Notes under the pieces: generated by a model | The model's database searches: none | The model's input: only the letters and a program-made list of their open reading frames with translations | Told to the model about the DNA's origin: nothing | Made by a program: the position numbers and the translations under genes | Source of the DNA: Mantis religiosa | Lineage: Eukaryota > Arthropoda > Insecta > Mantodea > Mantidae | Length of the DNA: 64,000 bases | NCBI GenBank assembly: GCA_030765055.1 | Contig: CM060950.1 | Coordinates: forward strand, 463,247,689-463,311,688 | Direction of reading: 5' to 3' | Shown here: positions 1 through 10,568 of the stretch, piece by piece | Numbering within the stretch: the stretch's first letter is position 1 | Layout of the letters: each line of letters starts with the position of its first letter

Positions 1-882
1 ATCACAAAAAGCAATGAAAAACTAGAATTTGGTATGCAAGGAAAAGCAACACACACAGATAATTACATCAAAGCAAATAGTTTCAACCCAATTCCATACA
101 AACATGCCACCATCAACAGTCTCACACACAGATTAGTAAATCTATCCCTCAGCCAGCAAGAATATAAAAAAGAATACCATCAAATCCTAAAAACGGCAAT
201 TAAAAATGGATATGGAAAAAAACCTTGTAGATAAAAAACGAAAATCATTCAAACTTCAAAAGAGATTAAAACACATCACAGCTCTAACACCAACAAAACA
301 AGAAACTAGATTTGCTAAATTAACTTACCACCCCTGGGCCACAAAAAAGTTCCAAAAAATAATTAAGAAATACAATATAACATTGGCACCCAAAAAAAAT
401 TACAACATTATAAACCTACTTAACAGTAATAATACTGATAAGATAAAACTAGAGGAAAATTAAGGCATTTACAAGATTAGGTGTAAAGACTGTGAAAAAA
501 TTTACATAGGGAGGACAAAAGGAAACATAGGCACTAGAAAGAAAGAACACTTCAGGCAATTAAGATACAAAAATATTGATAAGTCCGCAATAGTAGCTCA
601 TTTCTGGTCTGAAAATCATGAAATTGAAGATAGCACCGAGTTACTAAAATATGTACAAAAACATAGTGAACTCATCATATGGGAGAGAATATACATAGAC
701 AAACATAAAAACCAACTAATGAACTTTGGAATCCCGCCAGAAGAGAATCCCACATTTAAGTTCATCACTAAATCAACAGATGGCACCAGCAACTCCAGAA
801 TTACCCACTCCACTGGATCAAGCTTTAGTCGCATAAGAGCCGAAGATGCAAACGATGATTTGCGAAACATGTCCTCAAAATA
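1..882 (+). pseudogene. Penelope-like element, 3' coding end (RT tail plus GIY-YIG endonuclease)
   Basis: This is the C-terminal part of a PLE polyprotein. The first part (about 34-234) matches the post-RT region of the other PLEs here (HTDNYIKANSFNPIPYKHA), then the reading shifts frame near 206-234. From 206 the frame runs through a conserved YHPWATKKFQ block, meets a stop at 461-463, and continues in the same frame as a GIY-YIG nuclease to the TAG at 880-882. Visible nuclease features are GIYKI, the CKDC cysteine pair that precedes the YIG half in PLEs, IYIGRT, the HFRQ helix and the WERIYI block. The single stop and the frameshift make it a relic. It belongs to a different PLE family from those at 24-28 kb, since the C-terminus after ENPTFKF is unlike theirs. 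The 5' part lies outside the window. Confidence 0.85.
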
Positions 883-1200
883 GGTACAGAAGTGAAGCAG
901 ATGTGTAATAAATATGACTCATCTATAGATTAATAAACTTATACTGTTTGACAATAGCCAAGGCAGAACAATATCTAAGGAAGAACTAGGCCTTAACTTA
1001 TCTATTCTAATAATTTGAAATTTATTTATATCTTATTTCATTAATTGGCACTTCAGGAAGTACCTTACATACAGACACACTTTTGATTAGCATCTCATTT
1101 CAAATTGGCACACATAAATGTGAGGTCATACTCAACTTAATACTCTGTTTCAGAATATAACAGTATATGCCACCTCACATTAACAGGTAAGAAGTGTTAC
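883..1200. other. Non-coding, PLE 3' flank and intron sequence
   Basis: AT-rich sequence following the PLE stop codon. It probably includes the PLE 3' untranslated end. I see no gene in it. The last bases form the donor side of the exon that begins at 1201. Confidence 0.4.
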
Positions 1201-1329
1201 CTGGAAACCATGGGGGAGGTTGTGAACCTCTCATCTGTACCATATTAAATGATCTTGGTCGTGTGCTTCCCTGCACAGGGTCTGCAAAGGATGAGTCGGA
1301 GGATGAAGCCGACGTATCAGATATCGTAC
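1201..1329 (-). CDS. Exon 10 (3'-most seen) of the unidentified host gene
   Basis: This is a 129-nt minus-strand exon. The acceptor is a pyrimidine-rich ...TTGTTTCAG at 1330-1340 and the donor is CCAG|GTAACA at 1200. It enters in phase 1 and leaves in phase 1, and the phase-1 frame is the one that is open for all 42 codons. That frame is also what exon 9 (10511-10568) delivers. The product is Ser-rich then Pro-rich: TISDTSASSSDSSFADP, later RGSQPPPWFP. No domain is recognisable and the composition suggests disorder. It sits between PLE relics, consistent with a very long TE-filled intron on its 5' side. The gene must continue beyond the left edge of the window. Confidence 0.6.
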
Positions 1330-1679
1330 CTGAAACAATAATGAATCTGTCTTAGGCTGTGTTACAATTTTTTGTAGTATGAACTTGTTTACAAGGGTTT
1401 TCATTTATTCTCTTATGAGAAATCGCAGTGTACCTGCAATCAAATGGTTTCCACTATACAGTAGAATATTGAACTTTAATAGTAGTAACTCTTTATTTCT
1501 TGAAAAAACTATTTATAGTCAGTTTTTTGATACTTTGTCACTTATACTTACTTCGTCACTATATTTCTTAGCAGTACAAAAATGTTGCATGTCTGAAATT
1601 TCTTTATTTAGTCCACGAATACACAAAAATTGAACCTACTGACAGAAAATAAGGTAAATATTAAAATACAATATTCTTA
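1330..1679. other. Intron sequence, no feature seen
   Basis: AT-rich stretch between the exon acceptor and the inverted PLE end at 1680. A short open frame on the plus strand (1379-1633) has no recognisable motif and looks like chance. Confidence 0.4.
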
Positions 1680-1795
1680 ATGAGTAAGGACTATGATACA
1701 GTGAAGCACAAAATTAATATAATTTTGAGTCAAACTACTTCTTAATGCTCCATATATTGCTAGCGTTTACTTAGAACACATTTTTCCATACAAAA
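1680..1795 (-). repeat. Inverted copy of PLE 3' terminus
   Basis: The reverse complement of this segment reads like the end of the plus-strand copy at 25125-25217: CTAGCAATATATGGAGCA, then AATTATATTAATTTTGTGCT, ending in ...TAGTCCTTACTCAT. The same terminus occurs inverted at 53931. It is the left arm of the inverted ends that frame this PLE family. Confidence 0.7.
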
Positions 1796-2243
1796 AAGAA
1801 AAACAACGAAATCTCTTTCTTAGACCTGAAACTAATCAGAAAACTAATCAAACTAGAACTTAGCATTTATAAAGGAAAGAAACACACACAGAAAATTTCA
1901 TAAAACCAGATGGATACAACCCAAGACAACGCAAGCATGTTCTTATCAAAAGTTAAACTTGGAGGCTGGTCAATGACCCGTTAAACAAGAAGGAGAATAT
2001 CATAGTGTATACCGGCCCAAATGACCTCGTCGACATGCCCTAAAACACCACACATTACTACTACTACTCAAAGAGTATAATCATATGGTTCACCTTGCAG
2101 AATAAAGGGACTCAGTGCTGAATGTGTCAAAAAGAAATTTGATACATTCAAAAGATAATAGATGCAAACAAATAACTACTCCTTCCCCAATCAGTAGTAA
2201 AACTTCATCCAGAAAATTTACATTCCATCCCAGAGCTGCATAC

Positions 2244-2649
2244 TGTGACTCTGTGGGTTTGTAAGATTAAAAGTCCAAGTTGCAGAAATTCCAAATGCTC
2301 TATTTCCGTAGAAACACACTTTGGTCAACCCTTACAGTAGCAGAATTACATAACATATGCAAATAATTGACAAGGTCGTTGACCACAAACAAAGAGTTCA
2401 CCTTCAAAACATGGTTGTAGGCACACGAATCAATTCCAATTACCACTCTCCCTTGGCGAGTTTCAGTTCCTTAAATACCTCTACTCATATTTCTAGACAT
2501 TTCTGGAATGTTCTGTAAGAAACAAGAAATAAAACCTTCCAGACATCTATCTGTCTCTTTATCTGTTTCGGCAAGGTTTTATCTCTGCGCTGAACTATCT
2601 GTCCCTTTGTGTGTGCTGCCTGCACTGTTGCAATAATGAGTTCGCGGCA
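2244..2649 (-). mobile_element. Solo LTR of a gypsy-family element
   Basis: The segment starts TGTGACTCTGTGGGTTTG and ends CGCGGCA, so its ends are TG...CA. The start closely matches the LTRs of the complete gypsy element at 58478 and 63184 and the solo LTR at 7831. It lies inside a PLE. Comparison with uninterrupted copies (24590-24605, ACATACATTTTCCAAAAG) shows the insertion point, flanked by ATAC (2240-2243) and ATAT (2650-2653), a 4-bp target duplication with one change. It presumably formed by LTR-LTR recombination. Like the other copies it lies on the minus strand. Confidence 0.8.
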
Positions 2650-2832
2650 ATATATTTTCCAAAAAGTCTTCAAAGAACGCAACATTATTTTGGCCCCACA
2701 GAACAATTTACCTGTAAAATCAAATAATACAAAAGAGAAACACACAAATGGAAACTCGGGTGTATACCAAATAAATTGCAAAGGCTGTTACAACTTTTAC
2801 ACTGGCAAAACAAAAAGGAATTTGGAAATTAA

Positions 2833-2955
2833 TTGTTCTTTCACACTAGCCGTATGTAGGGTGCACTATGGTGAAAGCATAGAGCCAGACCTAAAAATTC
2901 AATGACATAGCCGGGATTTGAATGACGGATCTTCTTGTTTCCATCCAGAAAAAGG
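2833..2955 (-). mobile_element. SINE-B fragment inside the PLE
   Basis: The sequence (CACACTAGCCGTATG..., AAAAATTCAATGACATAGCC, GGATTTGAATGACGGATC) resembles the reverse-oriented tRNA-derived SINE at 25433-25640. The complement holds a decayed pol III B box. It breaks the GIY-YIG reading frame after KTKRNLE. Confidence 0.6.
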
Positions 2956-3300
2956 AATTTGAACAAAGAAAGAGAAAAATTGGCATTGGCACATTATTTT
3001 GGGTTGAGATTTGGGTTGAGAATCATGATATAGAACAAGAAATGCATTTATTAAAAAGTAATCAGGTCCAATTGCATTAACCACATGAGAAAATATATTC
3101 ATTAAGAAATATGAGGGAAAACTGTTCAATTTTGACAGCACCTTTTAAGAGCACCCGAACTTCAAGTTCATAAAAATACCAACAGAAGTTCACCAAATCA
3201 AAATACCAATGGGAACGTCCTAAAGAAGCACATTCTAGATAAACACTAGCAATATATGTAGCATTGAGTACCAGTGCAACTCAAAACTTCATTAAAATTC

Positions 3301-3718
3301 AATTTCACTCATCTGTTTCCAAATTTGATGTCAACAACAAGTTTAACATTCCACCAATATCATCGTCAGCAGGGTGCAGATTCTGATGACATTTCATTAC
3401 TGACACTTTTTTCTCTATTTTTACGTTTTAGTCACTTTTTAATATTCCATATGTGCTCATTATCTTGGGCACTAGATATGCGATGTTGTGCGGACAGAGG
3501 GGAGAGGAGAGAGCTCACAGTTTCTGCAGTGTGGTCAACCTAGAAAAACACAATTCAGCCAAATCGCAATAAGATAAGCCAAGCTATGCGCTGAAGGTGT
3601 GAGATGTGTGGACAAACAATGAATTGAACTCCATCCGATAACTTGTATGCTTATATATTTACTATGTTATGAAACACAAAGGTGTAAAAAACATATTTTG
3701 ATAGCTATACACACTCAC
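3301..3718. other. No clear feature
   Basis: I see no recognisable coding sequence or repeat. The plus-strand open frame at 3274-3543 starts in the PLE end and has no known motif. Confidence 0.3.
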
Positions 3719-4069
3719 TCACTCCCTTTGTGATTCTTTTAATATCCAAGTCCCCTGCATCATTTTAATGCTGGTTTCCTCTGATGTGTTTATAATTGAA
3801 TCAACTGCATTTTCTATTACACAATCATTTCTCCAATACTTCTTTTCCAGATCTTGGCCCTTCTTGCAGCATCCTTCCCAAACCATCGCTTCTACGGCAA
3901 CTTTCCAGAGATTTGTATATTTCCAGTTAACATTGCATCCTCTGGAAACGTTCTTTATTTTTTCCCATGCCAGCTCAGTTGCTTTGAAATCACAGTCATA
4001 CGAAGGTAGACGAGTAACAGTATGTCCCCTTTCGAGAAACCCAACATCCACAATATAAGTCTTGTTCAT
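3719..4069 (-). pseudogene. Tc1/mariner-superfamily (DDE) transposase, C-terminal fragment
   Basis: A 116-codon open frame ends the transposase. It carries the hallmark TRLPSYDCDFKATELAWEKIK, which matches the LPPYHC-(N)PIE-L-W block around the last acidic catalytic residue of IS630/Tc1-type transposases. The usual N-P-I-E is decayed to K-A-T-E. After it come the Trp-rich stretch and the acidic C-terminus typical of this insect group. The catalytic N-terminal two-thirds is missing. Two further scraps of the same kind lie at 9145 and 12159. It is non-functional and probably a very old insertion. Confidence 0.7.
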
Positions 4070-4424
4070 AATTTTGTTATAAATGGTTAGCTAATAATTG
4101 ATCTCAAAATTGCTCAAAATGAAATGGCGCACATGTGAAAGCTTAGCATATCAGCCACTAGATTTCAGACACTATAGTGCATTACATGTTTCAAAGTTGT
4201 CATCTGTGTTAACGGAAACCTATTGAATGAGGGCTTGGGGCATGAATAGGAGACTAGTCTCTCAAGAAATAAAAATGTAAGAGACGAGCATTAAAAACCG
4301 ATTACAAATAATTTTTCAATTGATTTAGACGTCCCTGTTACTAAATTCCTCCAAACACACATAATTCATACTTATTTAATAGAAAACTAAATGTTATTTT
4401 AAATACTTCAAACTGTACAGTACT
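4070..4424. other. No clear feature
   Basis: AT-rich sequence between a transposase relic and an RT relic. I see nothing in it that can be assigned. Confidence 0.3.
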
Positions 4425-4800
4425 TGGAATGTCTGAAATAAAGCATGCTATCCCAAAAGTTTCCATTGTGTAGCACTATTATTTTTACTATATATAATGA
4501 TCTCCCCACAGTAATAAAAGACCATGCTGTTTTGGTTCTCTTTGCAGGTGATACATATATTTTGATTAAGGAACACAAAATGAGTCACCTCAGAGAATTA
4601 TTCCATAGAATTTAAAGCATAATAAATAAATGGTTTGAAAGCAACAAAATGAATATTACTTTTGGAAAAACTGATTACATTAGTTTTTGTACAAAGCACA
4701 AAATCTTCTTAGAGATAAGAATAGAATATGTTGGGAAAAAAGTAGAAGCTAATAATGCTACGTTCCTAGGTATCATTATTAATTCCAATATGACTTGAAA
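4425..4800 (+). pseudogene. Non-LTR retrotransposon reverse transcriptase fragment
   Basis: Conceptual translation gives a broken RT palm. A decayed motif ending NDLPTVIKDHAV is followed by LFAGDTYILI, the catalytic FADD box with its first Asp changed to Gly. Then come a helix with INKWFESNKM, KTDYISF and finally ATFLGIIINSNMT, the F-L-G block after the palm. In-frame stops occur. The order matches CR1/L2/Jockey-type LINEs. Both ends are truncated. Confidence 0.7.
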
Positions 4801-5039
4801 GAACAATTTCTTTTACTGCCATTAATCAGCATGACCCATTACCAGAGTAATATAACATCCTTTAAATTACATTATCTTACAATGTTACAATTTTACATAT
4901 GTTACTTTTGTCATAACTATAATTTATAATGAGAGCAAATATATTATTTAGAATAGTATACTGAATCTATTTTACTCGATCTTGAGTTCTTTGCACTTGC
5001 ACTACTATTTCTTATAGTTTATTACACAGTCACATGTTA

Positions 5040-6511
5040 ATACTTTGAATGAACCACTGCACTGCTTGAGAATGTCTTGTTATGAGTTGTTGGTTGTTAA
5101 ATGGCCATACGTCTCCCTTTCTTCTTGTTTCGTTTATCATCTGCATTCTCTATTCTTCCGTGTTTGGGCATTGGTAGATGATATAATTCACTATTTGCTC
5201 TCCTCCATTGCATGCGTTTGTTGGGTCATCAATAATATGAAATCAGTGAAGGCATGAGTTTGTATAACCATGTCTTGAGACTATTGCTGTAACTTCTGGA
5301 GTTATTGGGAGCTGAATTTTGAGCCTGTCTTTGACAGATGGAAAGAAGGAATTAGTTAACAAACCTTTTGTAATATTGTACCACCTTTCTTGCCATTTCT
5401 GTAATCCTATGTCATTTAGCATAGTTTTAACTGAGGTTTTTGGAATTCTGTTGTAAACGATTTCTTTTTCTCTGTCTTCAGCTGCTACCTGTAGTTCTTT
5501 GCCAGTTTATCTGCTAGTTCATTTCCAGCTACATCTATATGTGCCTTCACCCAGCTAAAATGAATTTTACATTGGTTTTGTTCCAAAGTTCTAAGTGTTT
5601 TGTGAATATTTTCCATTAATAAATTGTATTTTTTATTCTCATTTAGCAGTGAAAGCATTACTTTACTGTCAGTGCACACTGCTACCTGCTTGTCTTCATG
5701 TGGCATATCTGGCATGATATGGAGTTCTTCCTGAGCTTTTAAAATAGCAATTACCTCCGCCTGGTTGTTGGAACACTTTTCACTTAGTTTATATGTCGTC
5801 ATCTGGTTATAGTTTTGTTTTGAAATATGACGGCTGCTGGTATTACTTTCTCCCCTGTTTTGCTTCCATCGGTGTAAATTTTTACAGGATATGGTATTGC
5901 ATCTTGAGGTTCTTTTATGTGTGTCCTTCTTGCCAGTGTATTGACTGTAGGGGTGCATCATAGTCTCTGTCTGTATTAGTAATTTTGTAGAAGTTTACCT
6001 TTGCATTTATAGTTAAGTCTATTGTTTGGACTCCAACTATAATACATGAATCATCGTAGGAGATGCTCCTATATGCTTTTAAAATTTTAATGTTGCACAG
6101 TCTTTGGATTCTTTGAAGTTTCTTAAGATTCCCTTGGTTTGTTATGGCTTGACACCATATTGGCTCTATTGCTCCTTTGCATTTGCTATGTAGTGCCTTG
6201 TTCCCAAGTCCCCAGTTGAGCTTGGCAGATTTTAATATAGCGTGTACAAGACTTATTGCTTTATCATATATGTGTTCAATATGTCTGTTGAAGGTGAACT
6301 TTCTGTCGATATATATTTCAAGATACTTCACTTCTTCGACCTGTTCAAGTCTTTGAACATTGAGGCAAATATTAAGTATCCTAGATACCAATAGGGATTT
6401 TGATTTTGTATCATTAAATTTTATCTTGTGGGCTTTTACCCATCGTTCGATTTTCTTGAGGTCCTGGTTTGCATAATTTTCAGCATCCAATATATTCTTG
6501 CCTTTAGTCAT
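5040..6511 (-). pseudogene. R1/LOA-like LINE 3' end: RT thumb, RNase H and C-terminus
   Basis: The open frame from 6511 covers the region just after the RT palm (NYANQDLKKIERWVKAH, EVKYLEIYID). A frame change near 5915-5961 leads into an RNase H domain: NNQAEVIAILKA, CTDSKVMLSLL, and SWVKAHIDVAGNELADKLAK, which includes the conserved H and D of the last RNase H motif. Beyond the TAG near 5485 the conceptual translation still shows the usual C-terminal end (FFPSVKDRLK, HGYTNSCLH, a decayed zinc knuckle, KGDVWPFNNQQLI). The domain order RT-RNase H-knuckle is typical of R1/I-group insect LINEs. The 5' part is absent, as expected for incomplete reverse transcription. Confidence 0.8.
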
Positions 6512-6964
6512 TATAAGTAAGAAAGAACCATATTGAATGTATCTTACCCAAAATCAGCCTTGTACTTTATTCAAGATTATGAATGCAAGTTATCAAAAAA
6601 AGCATCCTCAGAACAGCTTATTATGCTTATTTTCATTCATTAATAACCTTAAAAGGTAAGGTCCTGGGGAAATTTTGTAGTTGCAAAAAACAGTTTGATA
6701 ATTATGTCATGAGGGTATGACTGAGCCACTGTTCAAGACTTTAGGAATCTTAGCACTGGCCTGCAACTACATTTTAGTTGTATTCTTATTTGTAATAGAC
6801 AGCGCAGAGAAGTTGGCAAAAGGTGCAGACCTTCACAGCACTCGAGATAATCAAGCCAAATAGTAGTATACAGTTATTCCAAAAAGGGAATTGTTACAAT
6901 GGCATAGTCTTATTTAATTGACTTACATTATATATAAAAGAATTACATATGAAACAGAATAAGT
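6512..6964. other. No clear feature
   Basis: I see no gene, splice-bounded exon or recognisable repeat in this stretch upstream of the SINE. Confidence 0.3.
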
Positions 6965-7215
6965 TCAAGTCAGGCCTCCTCGGTTGTGTAGATAGTAGTG
7001 TGTCCGCTTCAAGTTCAAGTGGTCCGGAGTTTGAATCTCGGTCAGGGTGAGTTACCTCGGTAAGGGTTTTCCCGTGGTTTTCCCTTATCCTTAAAGACGA
7101 ATAATTTGTAGCTCTAAGCTTCCGGGACCCTGGACACATTTGAGCATCATTTCACCCATTTCATTCACTGTCCGATATGACTTAACGTTGGAGGGCATAA
7201 AATTACAACAAAAAA
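6965..7215 (+). mobile_element. SINE-A, tRNA-derived, near full length
   Basis: The head carries a decayed pol III A box (GTTGTGTAGATAGTAGTGTG) and a B box (GGAGTTTGAATCTC). The conserved body follows: GTGAGTTACCTCGGTAAGG, TTTTCCCTTATCC, CATTTGAGCATCATTTCAC, GATATGACTTAACGTTGGAG. Other copies in this window are at 7425-7610, 23335-23570, 57175-57400 and 57808-58035. The shared end around AACGTTGGAGG marks the 3' terminus. Confidence 0.8.
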
Positions 7216-7424
7216 AAGGTCAGTATTAAAGGACATCTATTACTCAAACCTTCTACACTAAGGAGGAACTTCATTCTTCAAAACCACATGTAATAATTTA
7301 CACACCAAATAGGATGGATATAAATATTCTAAGGAAGTATGTTTGCACTATTAATCAGAATTGATATGTCAATAATTAAGTATGGGTACTACAATCAAAT
7401 TGTACAAGTCATTCTCTGTTGCAT

Positions 7425-7610
7425 ATCTCGGTCAAGGTGAGTTACCTGTATAAGGTTTTTTCCAGGGTTTTCCCTTATCCTCACAGACGAATGTTGGGTA
7501 GCTCTAAGCTCCATAAACCCAGGAGACATTTGAGCATCATTTCACCCATTTAATTCACAGTCTGATACAACTTAACATTGGAGGGCATAAAATTACAAAC
7601 AAAAATAAAG
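7425..7610 (+). mobile_element. SINE-A, 5'-truncated copy
   Basis: It begins at ATATCTCGGTCAAGGTGAG, so the tRNA-like head is missing. The body and the AACATTGGAGGGCATAAAA end match the copy at 6965. Confidence 0.8.
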
Positions 7611-7800
7611 TCCTCCGTGGTCTAGGGGTAACATGCAAGCCTCTAGTTCCCAAGGTTGTGGGTTCAAACCTAGCAGAGGCAACGGACATCTTCAAGTTTA
7701 AAAATCCTTAGCATTGCTTCTGTTAGAAGGGAATAAAGCTGATGATCTGTGTCATAGATTTATGACATGTGAAAGATTCTCAAGTGTGATTAAGAGGCTT
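7611..7800 (+). mobile_element. tRNA-derived SINE (type C) with a tRNA-like head
   Basis: Bases 7611-7681 resemble a whole tRNA gene. They contain TGGTCTAGGGGTAA as the A box, TGGGTTCAAACC as the B box, and outer stems CCTCCG and CAGAGG that can pair with one mismatch. The anticodon arm is not convincing, and the unrelated tail after 7690 argues for a SINE head, not a working tRNA. It directly abuts the end of the SINE-A at 7610. Confidence 0.6.
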
Positions 7801-7830
7801 TCAAGCAAACTTCTTTTTTATTCAAAATAT

Positions 7831-8320
7831 TGTAACTTTGTGGTTTCGTAGAATTAAAAGCCAGAGTTGCAGAAATTAATAACCTCCTTTATTTCCGTAG
7901 CAATACACTGACCAATTCTCACGTAACAACATTACATCACACAATCTTCCATGGTCGAGGACAATAACAAGCACTTGCAGCTGATTACATTAGCTCTCGT
8001 TACAACAACACTGACTGTTACACAACAACTGCTTCACAACTGCAACTGTCCTGCTAGCGTGTCACAATCCCTTTTATATCTCCATTCATGATTACCAGAC
8101 TGTTCTAGCAATCACTAGAGGTTTCTGGCAAACAAGCATCTAGTTACATAATTCAAACATTCTATCACCTTCCAGAAACGTAACTTAATCTACCTGGCGA
8201 GGCTTTGCCTCAGTTATCTTGCCTTCTAGCACTATCTGTTTACACACCTTCGTTATCTACGTGAAACCTATCCATCTACTATCTATTTGCGCGGTAACTT
8301 CAATGCCCGTTACCGCGACA
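7831..8320 (-). mobile_element. Solo LTR of the same gypsy family
   Basis: The LTR runs from TGTAACTTTGTGGTTTCG to ACCGCGACA. It is flanked on both sides by ATAT (7827-7830 and 8321-8324), a perfect 4-bp target duplication. On the minus strand it has a TATA-like GATATAAAAGG and an AATAAAGG poly(A) signal, in the same order as the LTRs at 58478 and 63184. No internal sequence remains, so it is an LTR-LTR recombination product. Confidence 0.85.
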
Positions 8321-8324
8321 ATAT

Positions 8325-8951
8325 GTATATAGATATATTTTATATACATTTTATTTACATATTTTATAATAAGCGTTCCTTATTCCTTGTTTTTGCTGTT
8401 TTTACTTTTACATTGCTTTACTGTTTGCTTTTCTGTTGTTTTACACATATACAAAGTACAGTATGTGTGCAATAAGAAGAGCAATCTGGTTCCAAGTCCT
8501 CATTCGGTAAGTTTCGTTTAACTCCGTAAACATAGATGAAACTTTCAAAATACGCTATACACTGACATCTAAGCTTTAACATGTCTGCCATATTATGTTT
8601 TGATCAATTTCGAGGTTAAGTAGCTAACCACTTTACAACAATCGTATGTTAGAATTAGAATTTTAGTTGGTCCTTGGCAGCATCTACATGTTATGAGACA
8701 CGTCAAAATATATAAATACAGCATATACATAAAACCAAATTGATTACATGCAATATATACAGTGAGCAGCTTTTCTATGGTTTCATGTGGTATTTGCATA
8801 GACTAATTTACTACAAGAAATGTCATAATGTGAATATTACAGGTTTGTGAATGTACTATGCTCCCAGTGCTCATTTACGTGCTCATTTAGTTCTCAAAAT
8901 TCATTAACCGTATAAAAACAGTGTGCATGCAAAAATTTCTTAACTTTATTC
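8325..8951. other. No clear feature
   Basis: AT-rich intronic sequence. Short open frames here have no recognisable motifs. Confidence 0.3.
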
Positions 8952-9176
8952 TTAGTGTTTTAATAATGCAGCTTGTTTAAATACATTTGAAAGTTTATTG
9001 TATAGCATTAGCCCTTTGTAGTTAAAGCTTCCTTCATAAAGGCTCATTTGGTGCGCTCGAATTGTCAGTTTATCCTCGTTACGAGTGTGGTTGTAATGTA
9101 CATCAGCATTTACTTGAAAATAACTTCTATTTGTATGAACATTTGTGGATGTTATGGCTCTCGGAAGGAGACACAT
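8952..9176 (-). pseudogene. CR1/Jockey-like LINE, last codons of RT ORF
   Basis: The open frame contains NADVHYNHTRNEDKLTI, YEGSFNYKGLMLYNKL and SNVFK. This corresponds to the Y-N-T-R-N...Y-G-K-L-Y-N-x-L-P motif that ends the ORF2 of many insect LINEs. Similar C-termini occur at 13620-13740 and 28401-28628. Only the terminal piece is left. Confidence 0.65.
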
Positions 9177-9290
9177 TATTATTTGTCCACCTCCGTATAA
9201 TTGTCATCTGAATGCAATTGAGCTGGTATGGGCAAAACTAAGGAATCTTTCCAGAGGATGCAACATTACTTGTGATATCTTTGTTTATCT
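9145..9290 (+). pseudogene. Tc1/mariner-superfamily transposase scrap
   Basis: A short frame reads CPPPYNCHLNAIELVWAKLR then NLSRGCNIT. It matches the same C-terminal block as the fragments at 3719-4069 and 12159-12484 (PPY-C-N-A-I-E-L-W). No catalytic N-terminal part is present. Confidence 0.65.
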
Positions 9291-9424
9291 TACACGCTAT
9301 TTTGCTGAACTATGTTTTTCAAGGTTGACTACACAGCAGAAACAAAGGAGCGTTAGCTCTCGCTTCTTCCCCTCTGCCAACACCACACCGTAAATCCAGT
9401 GCTCAAGAAAACATGCGCGTACTG

Positions 9425-9540
9425 TACACATAAATAGCCATGCCTATGGCGGGACTGGAACCCACAACCCCTAGTGGAGGAATGCCAAGATATATGCTCC
9501 TGTGACTACAGCTACAAGGGCCAGCAGGATCTTATGAAAT
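9425..9540 (-). repeat. Possible tRNA-related SINE fragment
   Basis: The minus strand carries GTGGGTTCCAGTCCCGCC, close to a pol III B box. No clear A box or second copy was found in the window, so the call is weak. Confidence 0.3.
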
Positions 9541-10510
9541 TCTGTTTGGCCTACTAATTTTTAAATAACTTGGAAAAATGCAGATGAGAAATTTTGGCAC
9601 ACAAAAATAAAACTTATGTGGTGTCACATGCCCATTACAAAATGGGATGCTGGCAAGGGAACTATCACTATGCTCACACCTGTATGCGATTGAGTGTTTA
9701 ATGACATTATCTCTGCTCTATTGCTCTATGTGGGGCTTGTGTGCCAAAAATCGGGTGCTGAAAGTACCCAAAAATGATCCCAGAATATGTAGGAACACAA
9801 TGGCATAATAACACAGCATCCTAAGAGTGGGATTGTTTACTCCTTATTGGCAGCAGTCTGCACACAGATTTTTTTTTTATCAATTGATCAGCACAGTCAG
9901 TGCTATACAAATTGCGGAGCTGCAGATACAGATTAAAATTAAAGAATATAATGAAGGAGGATACTCATATTGGAGTCCTCAAGCAAACTGAGCTGATTTG
10001 TGGGAATATTGATTACATAACATTAAGAATTAACACTTTATAGAAATAAAAATTGTATATTTAAGAGGCGCTATGGCTTACACCCTGCACAGAGCTGATA
10101 AGCAATGCAAAGCTGATAACTACTTCCAAGTGGTCACATGCAGCACTTTCCAGGCTTCAGTTTTGGGCACTGCAGTTCTACTCCGCAGCAGATATTTGGG
10201 GCACATGATATATATACAGCAGGCACTATACCTTCAAATTTTTAGGTATATAGCAGTGTGAGTACAGTGATCATTCCCTTGTGAGAACTGCAGAGTTTAA
10301 GGGTGTCCAGAAACAAAAACTTAATTTTCAAATGTACAATAAGTTTTATTCCTCAGATGATCTACATCCTAGAGTTAGACCCCTTTGGCTTAATGTCATT
10401 AAATGATCTACTGACTGAAAATGTACAGTATTACATATTGTTTCATATCAACCTTTTACAACGGTTTATGAATTTTGAAAAGTTGATCTCTATAGCAATA
10501 GAATACTTAC
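9541..10510. other. Intron sequence, no clear feature
   Basis: Unassigned intron sequence. Short open frames around 10073-10572 show no motif. The one at 10303 overlaps the real exon on the opposite strand. Confidence 0.3.
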
Positions 10511-10568
10511 TCGCAGATGCTCCACCAAGTGGCCGCCCAGCATCTTCCCAAGAGGTGGATGGTTGCAC
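10511..10568 (-). CDS. Exon 9 of the unidentified host gene
   Basis: This is a 58-nt minus-strand exon with acceptor TTTTGTTCTAG at 10569-10579 and donor GCGA|GTAAGTATT at 10510. It enters in phase 0, the phase left by exon 8, and reads VQPSTSWEDAGRPLGGASA. It leaves in phase 1, which is the phase needed by exon 10. The donor matches the consensus very well. There is no recognisable domain. Its short length makes it impossible to call without the splice sites and phase chain, so those carry the evidence. Confidence 0.55.

Larger units (their letters stand above)
1680..3300 (+). mobile_element. Decayed Penelope-like element with inverted end, split by a solo LTR and a SINE
   Basis: This PLE copy is of the same family as those at 24.2-25.2 kb, 39.5-40.5 kb and 53.9-54.9 kb. 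It opens with an inverted copy of its own 3' end (1680-1795, starting ATGAGTAAGGACTATGATAC, the reverse complement of the family terminus). The RT tail follows (about 1815-2170, with CTTAGACCTGAAACTAA for the LDLKL block). A solo LTR (2244-2649) interrupts it, and it resumes with QYIFQKVFKERNI and the GIY-YIG start GVYQINCKGC (2760-2830). A SINE piece (about 2833-2955) interrupts again, then nuclease C-terminal codons lead to a forward 3' end near 3235-3300. Stops and frameshifts are numerous, so it is a fossil. Confidence 0.75.

Noticed and set aside
2485..2781. A 98-codon minus-strand frame
   Set aside because: It spans the junction of a solo LTR and a PLE, so it cannot be a gene.
7611..7681. 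A functional tRNA gene
   Set aside because: A and B boxes and an acceptor stem are present, but the anticodon arm is poor and a SINE-type tail follows.
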